The notes: generated by a model not told the origin, from the letters alone. 45,960 bases of DNA from an uncultured Collinsella sp. (GCA_900546115.1 URBQ01000019.1:1-45960), one strand, 5' to 3'. Shown: positions 25,367-34,933, counted from the stretch's first letter. Numbers and translations: made by a program.

Positions 25367-25942
25367 TTATCTTGCCGATGGAGTTGTCGTCGTTTCGTTC
25401 GTGTGGGTCGTTTCGGCGCCGTCGCCCTGTTCGCCCTCGTCCTTTTGAGCGTCGGCGATGGTGGAGGCTGCCGCGACCATGCCGCGCTGGGGCGCGACGC
25501 CCGTCTGGGTCTGAGCGCCCTCGACAACTTCTGTGCCTGCGTGCGCGAGCTCGGGCGATTTAAACACCGCGTCCAAGTTGGTGCCACCGCCGGCGTAGCC
25601 AAGCGCAGCGAGTGCGATGACGATCACTGCAACGACGACCGCGATCGGCACATAACGATGCCAACCAGCAGGATTGAGCCCACTGCGGCGAGCCGCCCCG
25701 CGGCTGATGTAGCCGAGCGTGCCGTCGTGCTTGAGCTTTGAGCCCACCACGCGTTTGCGGCCCCACAGCGAGGACTCTGCCTGCATTGCCAAGCGAGCAC
25801 CTGTCGAAGGATAGCCGTATTTAGTGCGCTTGAACGAGCCGTCAAACCCCGAGGCGTGTTTGCCCCACGTCACCGATGTTGTGCGTCGGTTAACCGGCGC
25901 GGCACTCCGCCTTCTGCGGCTCGGTTTTGTAGTCTCAGCCAT
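25367..25942 (-). CDS. Single-span membrane protein of unknown function
   Basis: A 191-aa protein with a very basic cytoplasmic N-terminus (KPSRRRRSAAPVNRR). One membrane segment lies at about residues 98-119 (VPIAVVVAVIVIALAALGY). An outer Gln/Glu/Thr-rich tail, low in complexity, ends in a Thr-rich stretch. The start at 25942 follows GGGGGCGT and gives MAETTKPS; the longer frame adds an atypical stretch. No catalytic motif is visible. It is upstream of nothing on its strand, and its regulator-like neighbour ends 85 bp before it. I do not recognise a family. Confidence 0.65.
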   Translation of the reverse strand: MAETTKPSRRRRSAAPVNRRTTSVTWGKHASGFDGSFKRTKYGYPSTGARLAMQAESSLWGRKRVVGSKLKHDGTLGYISRGAARRSGLNPAGWHRYVPIAVVVAVIVIALAALGYAGGGTNLDAVFKSPELAHAGTEVVEGAQTQTGVAPQRGMVAAASTIADAQKDEGEQGDGAETTHTNETTTTPSAR

Positions 25943-26026
25943 ACGCCCCCGCACGCCGTAACCAAATCGAAACAATAACGCTTTGGACTGTAGCACACGC
26001 GTCGCGCGCGGTCACGGGCGCCTCGC

Positions 26027-27244
26027 TCAACGGTCATCGTCCTTCAGCAAGCGCCACAGCGTTGTTCGGCTTACGCCCAGCACCTCCGCCGCACGGGTCC
26101 GGTTGCCGTGGAGATGATCTACAACCAGATGCGCGATATCTCGCTCGGTATCGGCCAGCGGTCGCAGGATATACAGGTCGCTTTCGAGTGTCGGGGCGCC
26201 AAAGGTTGCGGTCTTAATCACGTCCTCTTGGGCGAGCACTTCCTCCGCCACAGCGCGGTCCACCGTGCCCGCCCCCACCAATATATACAGTCGTTCCGAG
26301 ACCTCGCGGAGCTGCAGATAATTGCGCGGCCAGCGGTAAACATCGAGCGTCTTTGCCGCCGCGGCAGACAACGTGGGCGCTGCCGTCCCAAATGCATCAG
26401 CGAGATATTCCAAATAGCGCGCAACCTTCGTCGACGCGGCTCCCTGCTCGGCGATTGCCGGCGCCACGCTCACCGCACAGGCGAAGCGCTCAGTCACAAA
26501 GGCAGCTTGATCACTTTCGCTGCCGCCCGGCATGTCATTCGCCGTCAGCACCACATGGCAGCGCGTCGCCAACGCGGTGTCGGCCATCGTGGAAACGAGC
26601 TCGCGGAGACGCTGGGGGCCAACCGTGTTCCAGCCCTCAATGCAAAGTGTCAGCCCCGTTTGGAACAACGGCGATTCGGCGCTTTTGAGCACGTGGCGCC
26701 AACCGCGATCGGTAAGCTCATCGAGCGCAACGGCAACAAAGGGTTGATCGGCAAAAGGACCGTCCAGATAGAGGCGCTTGGCGATCTCGACCTGACCCGC
26801 TCCCAGCTCGCCCTCGAGCATAAGGGGCACGCCGCGCGCGTAACTCTCGGCGACCGGCGCAGCTACCGAGGCCGCCCCCTCAACGATGCCGTACGCGCTC
26901 GATTCGTAGCGGGCCTCAACTTCGTCGGCGTTGAGCCACTCGATGCCCGCATGTGCCGCGGCGCCGCGTACCTCGCGGACCACGACGACCCAAAGGCCCC
27001 CGCCTTCTTTGTCGGTGGGGCGAACGGTCAGGCTCAGGCGCGTACCCGCACGCCCCATAACCAGACGCGCGCCGTCTCCTATACGGTCGAGGCGCTCAGC
27101 GACAAAAGCCGCCACATCCCGCTCAAGCGCCGCGTCATTCATGGTCGAAATCGCGACGTCCCCACGCGCATCGATTGCCAATGCCGAGGCCCCGGCAGCA
27201 GCCAGGGCCTCGGTCAAGATGTTCAGCTTGGCATCGCTATCCAT
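26027..27244 (-). CDS. Fis-type regulator with a decayed sigma-54-like AAA+ domain
   Basis: The 405-aa protein has a PAS-like N-terminal part (about 1-100) and a central region that aligns with NtrC-type AAA+ domains. A C-terminal Fis HTH (HTH_8) reads ERDIAHLVVDHL…NRTRAAEVLGVSRTTLWRLL. The Walker A is EGELGAGQVE (144-153) where active members have GESGTGKE, so the lysine is Gln. I find no GAFTGA loop. It therefore should neither hydrolyse ATP nor contact sigma-54, and probably works as a plain DNA-binding regulator. The start at 27244 has AGGGG 7 nt upstream. It follows the YeiH-type gene by 266 bp on the same strand, with a large hairpin between. Confidence 0.8.
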   Translation of the reverse strand: MDSDAKLNILTEALAAAGASALAIDARGDVAISTMNDAALERDVAAFVAERLDRIGDGARLVMGRAGTRLSLTVRPTDKEGGGLWVVVVREVRGAAAHAGIEWLNADEVEARYESSAYGIVEGAASVAAPVAESYARGVPLMLEGELGAGQVEIAKRLYLDGPFADQPFVAVALDELTDRGWRHVLKSAESPLFQTGLTLCIEGWNTVGPQRLRELVSTMADTALATRCHVVLTANDMPGGSESDQAAFVTERFACAVSVAPAIAEQGAASTKVARYLEYLADAFGTAAPTLSAAAAKTLDVYRWPRNYLQLREVSERLYILVGAGTVDRAVAEEVLAQEDVIKTATFGAPTLESDLYILRPLADTERDIAHLVVDHLHGNRTRAAEVLGVSRTTLWRLLKDDDR

Positions 27245-27390
27245 GATTTGCCCCTGTCCGCGGCGACGTGCAACCGCCGACGGTCGCACGACCGAGTGTT
27301 TCAAAATTGAACGATATTGCTCACCAAACACTATAGGGCAGAAAGCGCCGTCCTGCGAGTATAGGTGTTGCCCCGCATCGCCATCCTGGC

Positions 27391-27469
27391 GGGGCGATAA
27401 GAGCTCTTCGGGACTTATAAACCTGCGGACAAGCCATACCCGCAAGAGCTCCTATCGCTCCACCGCAGG
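27391..27469. repeat. Large imperfect inverted repeat with an alternative pairing
   Basis: Arms 27391-27412 and 27439-27461 match at about 20 positions (both contain AGAGCTC flanked by CGATA-like sequence) around a 26-nt loop. A second pairing, CCTGCGG (27422-27428) with CCGCAGG (27463-27469), is incompatible with the first. It lies between the YeiH-type gene and the Fis-type regulator. Confidence 0.65.
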
Positions 27470-27510
27470 CATGCGCTCACCAGCAACCAGCACGCAAATA
27501 AGCTACTCCT

Positions 27511-28545
27511 CTACCAGATTCCCAGCACGTGCTGCATTCCCAAACTCATGCACGCAATGCCAATCCAGCAGCAAAAGCCCAGCGCGATGGGCTTGCCGCC
27601 CTTTTTGACCAGCTCGACGATATCGGTATTAAAGCCAATAGCCGCCATGGCCATCACGATAAAGAACTTCGACAGCTCCTTGATGGGCGCCGTGATGGAC
27701 ACGGGAAGCTGAAGCACCGTGGTGATTACGCTCGCCAGCACAAAGAACAGCACAAACATGGGAAACGCGCGTTTAAGCGAGAACGTGCTTTTGGCGTCGC
27801 CGCCGGCCTTGCGCGCCAGATGCATCTGCCAGCATGCGAGGACCAACGTGATGGGAATAATGGCCAGTGTCCTGGTGAGCTTGACCACCGTGGCGCTCTC
27901 GAGCACATTGGCGCCGGGATGCATGCTGTCCCAAGCGCTCGCCGCAGCCGTTACGGACGAGGTGTCGTTGATGGCGGTGCCGGCAAACAGGCCAAAGCCC
28001 TCGTTGGTCAGCCCGAGCATACCGCCGAGCGTTGGAAACACGAGCGCCGCGATAACGTTAAACAGGAAGATGACCGAAATAGCCTGGGCAATCTCGCGAT
28101 CGTCGGCATCGATGACGGGCGCGGTCGCGGCGATGGCAGAACCGCCGCAAATCGACGAACCCACACCCACAAGCGTCGCGATCTTGCTCGGCACGTTCAT
28201 AACGCGGCAGAGCACAAAGGCGATGACAAGCGAGGTCGAGATCGTCGCCACGATAATCGGCAACGACTGGGCGCCCTTGGACAGAATCTGGGAGAGGTTC
28301 ATGCCAAAGCCAAGCAGGATAACCGCGTACTGCAAGACTTTTTTAGACGTATAGGTGACACCGGCGGCGAGCTGTTCGCGATGATTCTTGGGAAAGACGA
28401 TTGCCAGAACCATGCCGAAGAGGATGGCGAATACCGGCCCACCGACCACCTCAATCTGTTTGCCGAGCAGCGTTGCGGGGATAGCGATGATCAGGCAGAA
28501 CAAGACGCCCTTCCAGCGCTCGCGTACGATATTCGCCAGTTGCAT
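27511..28545 (-). CDS. YeiH-type putative sulfate exporter (UPF0324)
   Basis: A 344-aa integral membrane protein with about ten hydrophobic segments and the family blocks LLGFGMNLSQIL, VGVGSSICGGSAIAATAPVI and GTAINDTSSVTAAA. This is the PSE/YeiH family (PF03601). Its members are annotated as putative sulfate exporters on thin evidence, and several have been tied to sulfonate or taurine degradation. The ATG has AAGGAA about 6 nt upstream. It is divergent from a GntR regulator gene (start 163 bp away), which may control it. A Fis-type regulator gene follows downstream. Confidence 0.88.
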   Translation of the reverse strand: MQLANIVRERWKGVLFCLIIAIPATLLGKQIEVVGGPVFAILFGMVLAIVFPKNHREQLAAGVTYTSKKVLQYAVILLGFGMNLSQILSKGAQSLPIIVATISTSLVIAFVLCRVMNVPSKIATLVGVGSSICGGSAIAATAPVIDADDREIAQAISVIFLFNVIAALVFPTLGGMLGLTNEGFGLFAGTAINDTSSVTAAASAWDSMHPGANVLESATVVKLTRTLAIIPITLVLACWQMHLARKAGGDAKSTFSLKRAFPMFVLFFVLASVITTVLQLPVSITAPIKELSKFFIVMAMAAIGFNTDIVELVKKGGKPIALGFCCWIGIACMSLGMQHVLGIW

Positions 28546-28708
28546 ATGGGATTCCTTCTTTCTCTTTCACGTTTGCGACGGCTTATGATACGGCAACATT
28601 GAGCGCAGCCTTGCGTAAACAAAGACTAAGATGCCGCAATAGTTCTTGGGCAACAGCCGAATTACCCACCGCGGAAAGCTGATTCGCGGCATAATTAACA
28701 ACTGACAT

Positions 28709-29440
28709 ATGAGTTTGATAGAACAGTTGCGAGGCGCTATGGAAGAATCGATGCACGTCGGCGAGCAGGAAACGAGCCTACAGGACCAGTCCTACCACAC
28801 CATTCGACGCAAAATCGTCTACCTGGACTACAAGCCGGGCGAAAAGCTGGGCGTCAAGCAACTTTGCGACGACCTGGATATGGGTCGCACGCCCGTGCGC
28901 GAGGCTTTGGTTCGCTTGGCGCAGGAAGGCCTGGTGCGCACCGTGCCCCAGAGCGGCACCTACGTCTCACCCATCAACCTCACCCTTGCCGAGAGTGCCT
29001 GTTACATCCGCGAGCATCTGGAAAAGCAGGTGATTGTGGAGTGCTGTGCGCGCGCCACGTCGACCGGCATCGAGCAGCTCGACCGCGCCATCGTGCTGCA
29101 GGAAAAGGCCATGGCCGAAGAGGATCGCATCGGCTTCTTTTTGAGCGACAACCTCATGCATCACATGATTTTTAGCATCGCATGTCGCAGCACCGTGTGG
29201 TCGTGGCTCGAAGAGACCAATGCCGACCTGGAGCGCTTCCGCTGGCTGCGCGCCGCCACGCAGGTTCTCGACAATCAGGACATCGTGAACGAGCACAAGC
29301 AGATTCGCCGCGCTATCGCCGGTCGCGACCCCATCGAAGCGAGCTTTTTGGTCAGCAAGCACCTGCATATGATGTTCCGCAACCAAACCGAAGTTCTGGA
29401 CCAGTTCCCCGAGTACTTCGAGACCAGCAAGCTCCGCTAA
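28709..29440 (+). CDS. GntR-family regulator, FCD (FadR-like) type
   Basis: The 243-aa protein has an N-terminal winged helix: YHTIRRKIVYLDYKPGEKLGVKQLCDDLDMGRTPVREAL is the canonical GntR segment, split here only by my quotation, and ends with SGTYV. An all-helical FCD ligand-binding domain follows (about 95-235) with the metal-site-type pattern D…H…H (SDNLMHHMIF, HKQIRRAI, VSKHLHMMF). The first ATG (28709) has no ribosome-binding site. The ATG at 28742 has GAGG 5 nt upstream and gives 232 aa, so the true start is unsettled. It is divergent from the YeiH-type gene and may regulate it in response to an organic acid. Confidence 0.88.
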   Translation: MSLIEQLRGAMEESMHVGEQETSLQDQSYHTIRRKIVYLDYKPGEKLGVKQLCDDLDMGRTPVREALVRLAQEGLVRTVPQSGTYVSPINLTLAESACYIREHLEKQVIVECCARATSTGIEQLDRAIVLQEKAMAEEDRIGFFLSDNLMHHMIFSIACRSTVWSWLEETNADLERFRWLRAATQVLDNQDIVNEHKQIRRAIAGRDPIEASFLVSKHLHMMFRNQTEVLDQFPEYFETSKLR

Positions 29441-29490
29441 CCTGCCAAAAAGGGACAGGTTTATTTTGGCAGGTTTTATCTGGGCAAATG
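29441..29490 (+). repeat. GGGACAGG repeat, copy 1
   Basis: This is the best-formed copy: CCTGCCAAAA and TTTTGGCAGG are perfect 10-bp arms (29441-29450, 29464-29473) around a 13-nt loop containing GGGACAGG. GTTTTATCTGGGCAAA follows. It abuts the GntR stop codon and runs into the glmS terminator. Confidence 0.85.
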
Positions 29491-29493
29491 CAG

Positions 29494-29531
29494 AAAAGGC
29501 CCGGCTCCGTCTTGATCAGGAGCCGGGCCTT
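29494..29531 (-). terminator. Terminator after glmS
   Basis: AAGGCCCGGCTCC (29496-29508) pairs with its complement (29519-29531). On the minus strand TTTTC follows. It begins 26 bp past the glmS stop. Confidence 0.85.
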
Positions 29532-29556
29532 GGTCGTTAGGACGGCGGAATATTAG

Positions 29557-31404
<1,848 letters not shown>

Positions 31405-31478
31405 AGGATAAATCCCTTCGTTCGCGTGACTGCAAGACGTCCACGCACGGGGGGCGCTGAGACGTATAACGTTCGAGT

Positions 31479-31539
31479 ATTGTACTCACGCAAGCGCAAG
31501 CTGATATACCAGAAGTGGTATCTCAACTTAGATACCACT
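31479..31539 (-). promoter_or_regulatory. glmS promoter and operator half-sites
   Basis: A minus-strand -10 TACAAT lies at 31479-31484. Upstream are ATACCA-GAAG-TGGTAT (31506-31521) and the overlapping perfect palindrome with 10-bp arms AGTGGTATCT/AGATACCACT (31514-31539). The half-sites resemble those of GntR/HutC amino-sugar regulators of the NagR/DasR kind. Confidence 0.6.
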
Positions 31540-31555
31540 CGATGCACACATGCCG

Positions 31556-31592
31556 AGCCACCACGATGGGGACAGACACCTTCGTGGTGGCT
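31556..31592. repeat. Hairpin with GGGGACAG loop
   Basis: AGCCACCACGA and TCGTGGTGGCT are perfect 11-bp arms. The 15-nt loop is TGGGGACAGACACCT. It shares the GGGGACAGAC motif with the palindrome at 13066-13161. Confidence 0.75.
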
Positions 31593-31606
31593 TGAGCCCC
31601 AGCGTT

Positions 31607-31654
31607 TGCCCAGATAAAACCTGCCAAAATAAACCTGTCCCTAATTGGCAGGTT
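31607..31654 (-). repeat. GGGACAGG repeat, copy 2 (inverted)
   Basis: On the minus strand it contains GGACAGGTTTATTTTGGCAG. AACCTGCCAA (31618-31627) and TTGGCAGGTT (31645-31654) form its arms. It is the only copy in reverse orientation. Its outer end lies directly against the -35 hexamer of the LacI gene. Confidence 0.85.
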
Positions 31655-31685
31655 TTGACACCCTAGGGGCGGGCGATGCTACAAT
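31655..31685 (+). promoter_or_regulatory. Promoter of the LacI-family gene
   Basis: TTGACA (31655-31660) and TACAAT (31680-31685) are separated by 19 bp. TG stands one base before the -10 hexamer (TGCTACAAT), an extended -10 that can offset the long spacer. The start codon is 36 bp further on. Confidence 0.6.
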
Positions 31686-31720
31686 CTGGCTTGTACTTGA
31701 AACGCATCAAAGGGGCCGCT

Positions 31721-32854
31721 ATGGCAAAGGTTAAAATCAGCGACGTCGCGCGCGAGGCCGGGGTTTCGCTGGGCACGGTTTCCAACGCGCTCAACCATCC
31801 CGAGAAGTTGCGCCCCGAGACCCTCAGGCTCATCAACGAGACCATCAATCGCCTGGGCTACCTGCCCAACCAAAGCGCTCGTCAGCTCGCGGGCGGCGCC
31901 ACCAAGTCCTTTGGCCTGGTGCTCCCCCGGCTCGATCACGGCTTTTCGCTCCAAATCGCCAGCGGCGCCCACAACGAGGCCCGCAAGCACGGCTACGATC
32001 TGCTCATCGCCAATGCCGATAACGACGATATTCTCGAGGATCATTACCTGCGCTACTTTATGGGCACGCAGATGTCCGGCGTCATGGTTCAGCCCATGGC
32101 ATCCCCCGACTGGCACCCGGCCATGACTAAAATGCCCGTGCCGATCGTCCATCTGGACGTCCATTGTTCAGAACCCGGTTACTACGTGGCCGCCGACAAC
32201 GAGGCACAGGGGCGCATTATCGCCGAGCTCGCCATCGCCCGCGGCGCACACCGCATCGTTGTTGTGGGCCGAGCGGCATTTATGCAGCTCACCCTGCGCG
32301 TCCTTGGCATCCACAAGGCACTTGCCCTGCACCCCGATATCAAGATCGAAGTCATCGACGCCGGCGAATGGAATACCGCTGCCGACGGCTACAGCATTGG
32401 CGCTCAGATTGCCGGGCGCCCTGCTGACGAGCGCCCCGATTTTGTCATCGGCCTGACCGACGTATTGGCCTCGGGCGTTATCTCGGCGCTGGTCGACAAG
32501 GGCATTTCCGTCCCCGGCCAGATTCTTGTTGCCGGCTGCGATGGCAACCCGCTTGCCTGGAGCGGATCGGTCCCCCTCACCACGGTAGCACCACCGGGCT
32601 ACGAGATCGGCCGCAAGGGCGTGCAGCTGCTCATGGAACAAATCGAGGATAAACCTGCCGCCAAGACCAAACGAGTCCGCATCGGCTCCGCCGCGCGCAC
32701 CGTCACCACGGTCACGGCCACCGAGGACATTAACCGTCAGGAGCTCGTGCGCCCCTTCTTGCTCGAACGTATGAGCACCCAAAAGGCCGAGCAGCACCCG
32801 ACGGGCCCATCCGCGGCCCCAATAACCGACATCAACCTGGGCGCCTACCTGTAA
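31721..32854 (+). CDS. LacI-family transcriptional regulator
   Basis: The 377-aa protein has an N-terminal HTH (KISDVAREAGVSLGTVSNAL, residues 4-23), a hinge helix (NQSARQLAGG) and a periplasmic-binding-protein-like effector domain (about 60-330). An unusual tail of about 40 residues follows. It should repress sugar-linked genes until a sugar or sugar phosphate binds. The ATG at 31721 has AAAGGGG about 6 nt upstream. It is convergent with a beta-phosphoglucomutase-like HAD gene. That gene's upstream palindrome TATATA-ACG-TATATA, also present at the duplicate HAD gene, is the best candidate target. A decayed copy of this gene lies at 38812-39046. Confidence 0.92.
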   Translation: MAKVKISDVAREAGVSLGTVSNALNHPEKLRPETLRLINETINRLGYLPNQSARQLAGGATKSFGLVLPRLDHGFSLQIASGAHNEARKHGYDLLIANADNDDILEDHYLRYFMGTQMSGVMVQPMASPDWHPAMTKMPVPIVHLDVHCSEPGYYVAADNEAQGRIIAELAIARGAHRIVVVGRAAFMQLTLRVLGIHKALALHPDIKIEVIDAGEWNTAADGYSIGAQIAGRPADERPDFVIGLTDVLASGVISALVDKGISVPGQILVAGCDGNPLAWSGSVPLTTVAPPGYEIGRKGVQLLMEQIEDKPAAKTKRVRIGSAARTVTTVTATEDINRQELVRPFLLERMSTQKAEQHPTGPSAAPITDINLGAYL

Positions 32855-32855
32855 C

Positions 32856-32896
32856 AAAAAACGCCGCAACGGGAACAGCCCCGCTGCGGCGTTTTT
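32856..32896. terminator. Terminator between LacI and HAD genes
   Basis: AAAACGCCGCA and TGCGGCGTTTT arms with a 16-nt loop and T runs on both strands begin 2 bp after the LacI stop. The following 195 bp, to the HAD stop at 33091, include an AT-rich stretch (32940-33015) without a recognisable gene. Confidence 0.85.
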
Positions 32897-33090
32897 GCTG
32901 GCCCCACGGGCCTTCCCCATTTAGCCGGACCTGCGGCTACGGATATTTATGGAATGTAATCCATTTTTCATTAGCTTTTTTGTTAAAATAGATTCAATTC
33001 CATTTTTTAGAACAGTGCCTCCGCGCAGGCGCCGTTACCGTCACCGTCCTGCGAGATCGGGCGCGGGGCATGGCGACTCGCGTGCAAACG

Positions 33091-33741
33091 CTAGCGCACG
33101 GCCTTGACCGCGGCCGGCAGATCGAACAGCGTATCGAGCACAGCCTCGCAGCCATCCACCACGTCCTGCGGCAGTGGCACGATATCGGGAACGGCAAAGA
33201 CGTGGCAGCCAGCCGTGATGCCCGAGACGCAGCCGTTGCGGGAATCCTCGACCACGGCGCACTCCTCGGGAGCAAAGCCCGCGCGCTCGCAGGCGAGCAG
33301 GTACATCTCGGGATCGGGCTTGCCGTGCGCGACGTCCTCGCCGCAGGTCACCATCTCAAACTTGTCAAAGAGGCCGACCATCTTAAGGTTGCGCTCGGCG
33401 GTAACATGGCGCGACGACGTCGCAAGACCCACGTGATAGCCCGCAGCCAGCAGCTCGTCCAGGCACTCGGCAGCGCCAGCCTTAAGCTCCAGATCGGTCT
33501 TGACCATCTCGTCGCGAATCTCCCTATGGCGACGATAGATTGCCTCAGCGGTTTCGCGGCTGCCGTAATGCCCATCAAGGATCTCCATGACATCGGGCAG
33601 CGTGCGACCGATAAACTGATGGATCAGCGCACCATCAATCGCGAATCCCAGCTCGGCCGCTCCCGCCTTCCACGCCTTGATACCCAAACGCTCGGTATCG
33701 ACCAGCGTTCCGTCCATATCAAAAATAACAGCCTTGATCAT
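33091..33741 (-). CDS. HAD hydrolase, beta-phosphoglucomutase-like (copy 1)
   Basis: A 216-aa HAD-IA protein with all four motifs: DMDGTLVDTE (residues 8-17, nucleophile D8 and acid/base D10), ATSS (motif II), the GKPDPE lysine (motif III) and VEDSRNG (motif IV). A helical cap domain lies between. This is the beta-phosphoglucomutase/sugar-phosphatase group, so it probably acts on a hexose phosphate. The ATG at 33741 is the family start. It is convergent with the LacI gene and about 80 per cent identical by eye to the HAD protein at 39043-39693. Both genes share a TATATA-ACG-TATATA palindrome upstream. Confidence 0.9.
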   Translation of the reverse strand: MIKAVIFDMDGTLVDTERLGIKAWKAGAAELGFAIDGALIHQFIGRTLPDVMEILDGHYGSRETAEAIYRRHREIRDEMVKTDLELKAGAAECLDELLAAGYHVGLATSSRHVTAERNLKMVGLFDKFEMVTCGEDVAHGKPDPEMYLLACERAGFAPEECAVVEDSRNGCVSGITAGCHVFAVPDIVPLPQDVVDGCEAVLDTLFDLPAAVKAVR

Positions 33742-33797
33742 ATCGGTCCCCCATCGCTTCGCGCTGCTGTACTCCCGCAACTTTACCGCACTTGTAA

Positions 33798-33817
33798 ACT
33801 TGTATATAACGTATATA
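33798..33817 (-). promoter_or_regulatory. Shared promoter/operator of HAD copy 1
   Basis: The 20-bp string ACTTGTATATAACGTATATA is identical to one upstream of HAD copy 2 (39744-39763). It contains the palindrome TATATA-ACG-TATATA (33803-33817), a plausible operator for the neighbouring LacI regulator or a -10 region. Confidence 0.55.
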
Positions 33818-33852
33818 GCATATTGCACTTTCGTTACATAGATAGAAGTCTT

Positions 33853-33891
33853 ATGACAAGTGGCTCGGTAGGATTATAGTTTTCGACCGAG
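33853..33891 (+). promoter_or_regulatory. larE promoter with overlapping palindrome
   Basis: A -35-like ATGACA (33853-33858) and a -10-like TATAGT (33875-33880) are spaced by 16 bp. CTCGGT (33864-33869) and ACCGAG (33886-33891) form an inverted repeat spanning the -10, a possible operator. Confidence 0.4.
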
Positions 33892-33914
33892 TACTCAACG
33901 GCAAGGATCGATTC

Positions 33915-34793
33915 ATGCTTTCAGACACCACCGCACCTGCAGAGGGGCTTCAGGACAAACTCACAGCGCTCGAGCAGCTGCTTTTGGCATACGGACGCGT
34001 CGCCATCGGCTTTTCCGGTGGCGTCGACAGCAGCTTTTTGGCCGCAGTCTGCGCCCGCATCATGCCCGCCAGCACGCTTCTCGTTCACCTCACCACGCCG
34101 CTCATCGGCACGCCCGAGCAGGCTTCGTTTGAGCGGGCGATTGACGGGCAGGCCGATGAGGGGCCGCATTTTAAGCTCCCCGTGCTCAACCTCTCGGTCG
34201 ATCAGCTGCAGCTCCCCCAGGTAGCCTGCAACGACGCCGACCGCTGCTACCACTGCAAGCGCGCCGGCTTTACCGCCATCGTCAACCACGCCAAGTCGCT
34301 GGGCTTTCCCACCGTCATCGACGGCAGCAACGCAAGCGACCGCGGCGACTACCGCCCCGGCATGCGCGCCGCCCAGGAGCTCGGCGTGCGCTCGCCGCTT
34401 ATGGAGGTCGGCTTTACCAAGGACGAGGAGCGCGAGCTGCTACGCGCCTGGGGCTATCCCGTCTGGAACCTGCCGGCAGGAGCCTGCCTGGCCACGCGAG
34501 TCCCCACGGGCGAGGAGCTCACACGCGAGAAGGTCGATGTGATCCGCGCCTGCGAGGACTACCTGCACGACCTTGGCCTAGACCAGGTCCGCGCACGCCT
34601 CGTCGGCGGCTGCATGCATATCGAGGCCGCGCCGACAGACGTTGCCAAGATTGCCGCCCTCGGCAACACCGCGGTCAACGACGGGGGCAAGGCCCCGCTT
34701 CCTGCCGCCATCGAATCTGCCCTGCGCAACCTAGGCTGCGGCCGCATCTCCCCCGAGGTCACCCCCTACATCCACGGCAACATGAACCTTTAA
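33915..34793 (+). CDS. larE: ATP-dependent sulfur transferase LarE
   Basis: The 292-aa PP-loop enzyme of the LarE family inserts sulfur into the pyridinium-dithiocarboxylate nickel-pincer cofactor used by lactate racemase and related LarA enzymes. The PP-loop is SGGVDSS (34-40), followed by DGSNASDRGDYRPG (136-149). Cysteines C111 and C114 form CYHC, and C191 lies in AGACLATR. Three cysteines in these places fit the cluster-binding LarE class, whereas the Lactobacillus type uses one sacrificial Cys. No larA, larB or larC gene is in the window. AAGGAT lies about 7 nt before the ATG. Confidence 0.92.
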   Translation: MLSDTTAPAEGLQDKLTALEQLLLAYGRVAIGFSGGVDSSFLAAVCARIMPASTLLVHLTTPLIGTPEQASFERAIDGQADEGPHFKLPVLNLSVDQLQLPQVACNDADRCYHCKRAGFTAIVNHAKSLGFPTVIDGSNASDRGDYRPGMRAAQELGVRSPLMEVGFTKDEERELLRAWGYPVWNLPAGACLATRVPTGEELTREKVDVIRACEDYLHDLGLDQVRARLVGGCMHIEAAPTDVAKIAALGNTAVNDGGKAPLPAAIESALRNLGCGRISPEVTPYIHGNMNL

Positions 34794-34820
34794 GTTACGC
34801 CGTTTTACAAACGGCGTAAC
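34794..34820. terminator. Perfect 12-bp stem right after larE
   Basis: GTTACGCCGTTT and AAACGGCGTAAC enclose TAC and begin on the base after the larE stop. No T run follows, so it may be a message-end stabiliser rather than a full terminator. Confidence 0.6.
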
Positions 34821-34833
34821 CGCTCGGCGCTGC

Positions 34834-34933
34834 GCAGGTTCCGGGCACGGCAAACTGACGTTCAACTTCACGGGCGCGACCAAAAGGTCAGCGCCCGCTT
34901 GTTTCACGTCACCTTGCCGCACCCGGAACCTGC
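34834..34933. repeat. 100-bp imperfect inverted repeat after larE
   Basis: Two 48-nt arms around an AAAA loop match at roughly 35 positions, with the outer 12 bp (GCAGGTTCCGGG) perfect and further paired blocks CGGCAA, TGACGT and CGGGCGC. The mismatched blocks are spread symmetrically along the stem. No open frame is plausible in it. Confidence 0.75.

Noticed and set aside
31405..31500. glmS ribozyme or riboswitch upstream of glmS
   Set aside because: I looked for the ribozyme core and pseudoknot segments and found none that I could recognise; a covariance-model search would settle it.
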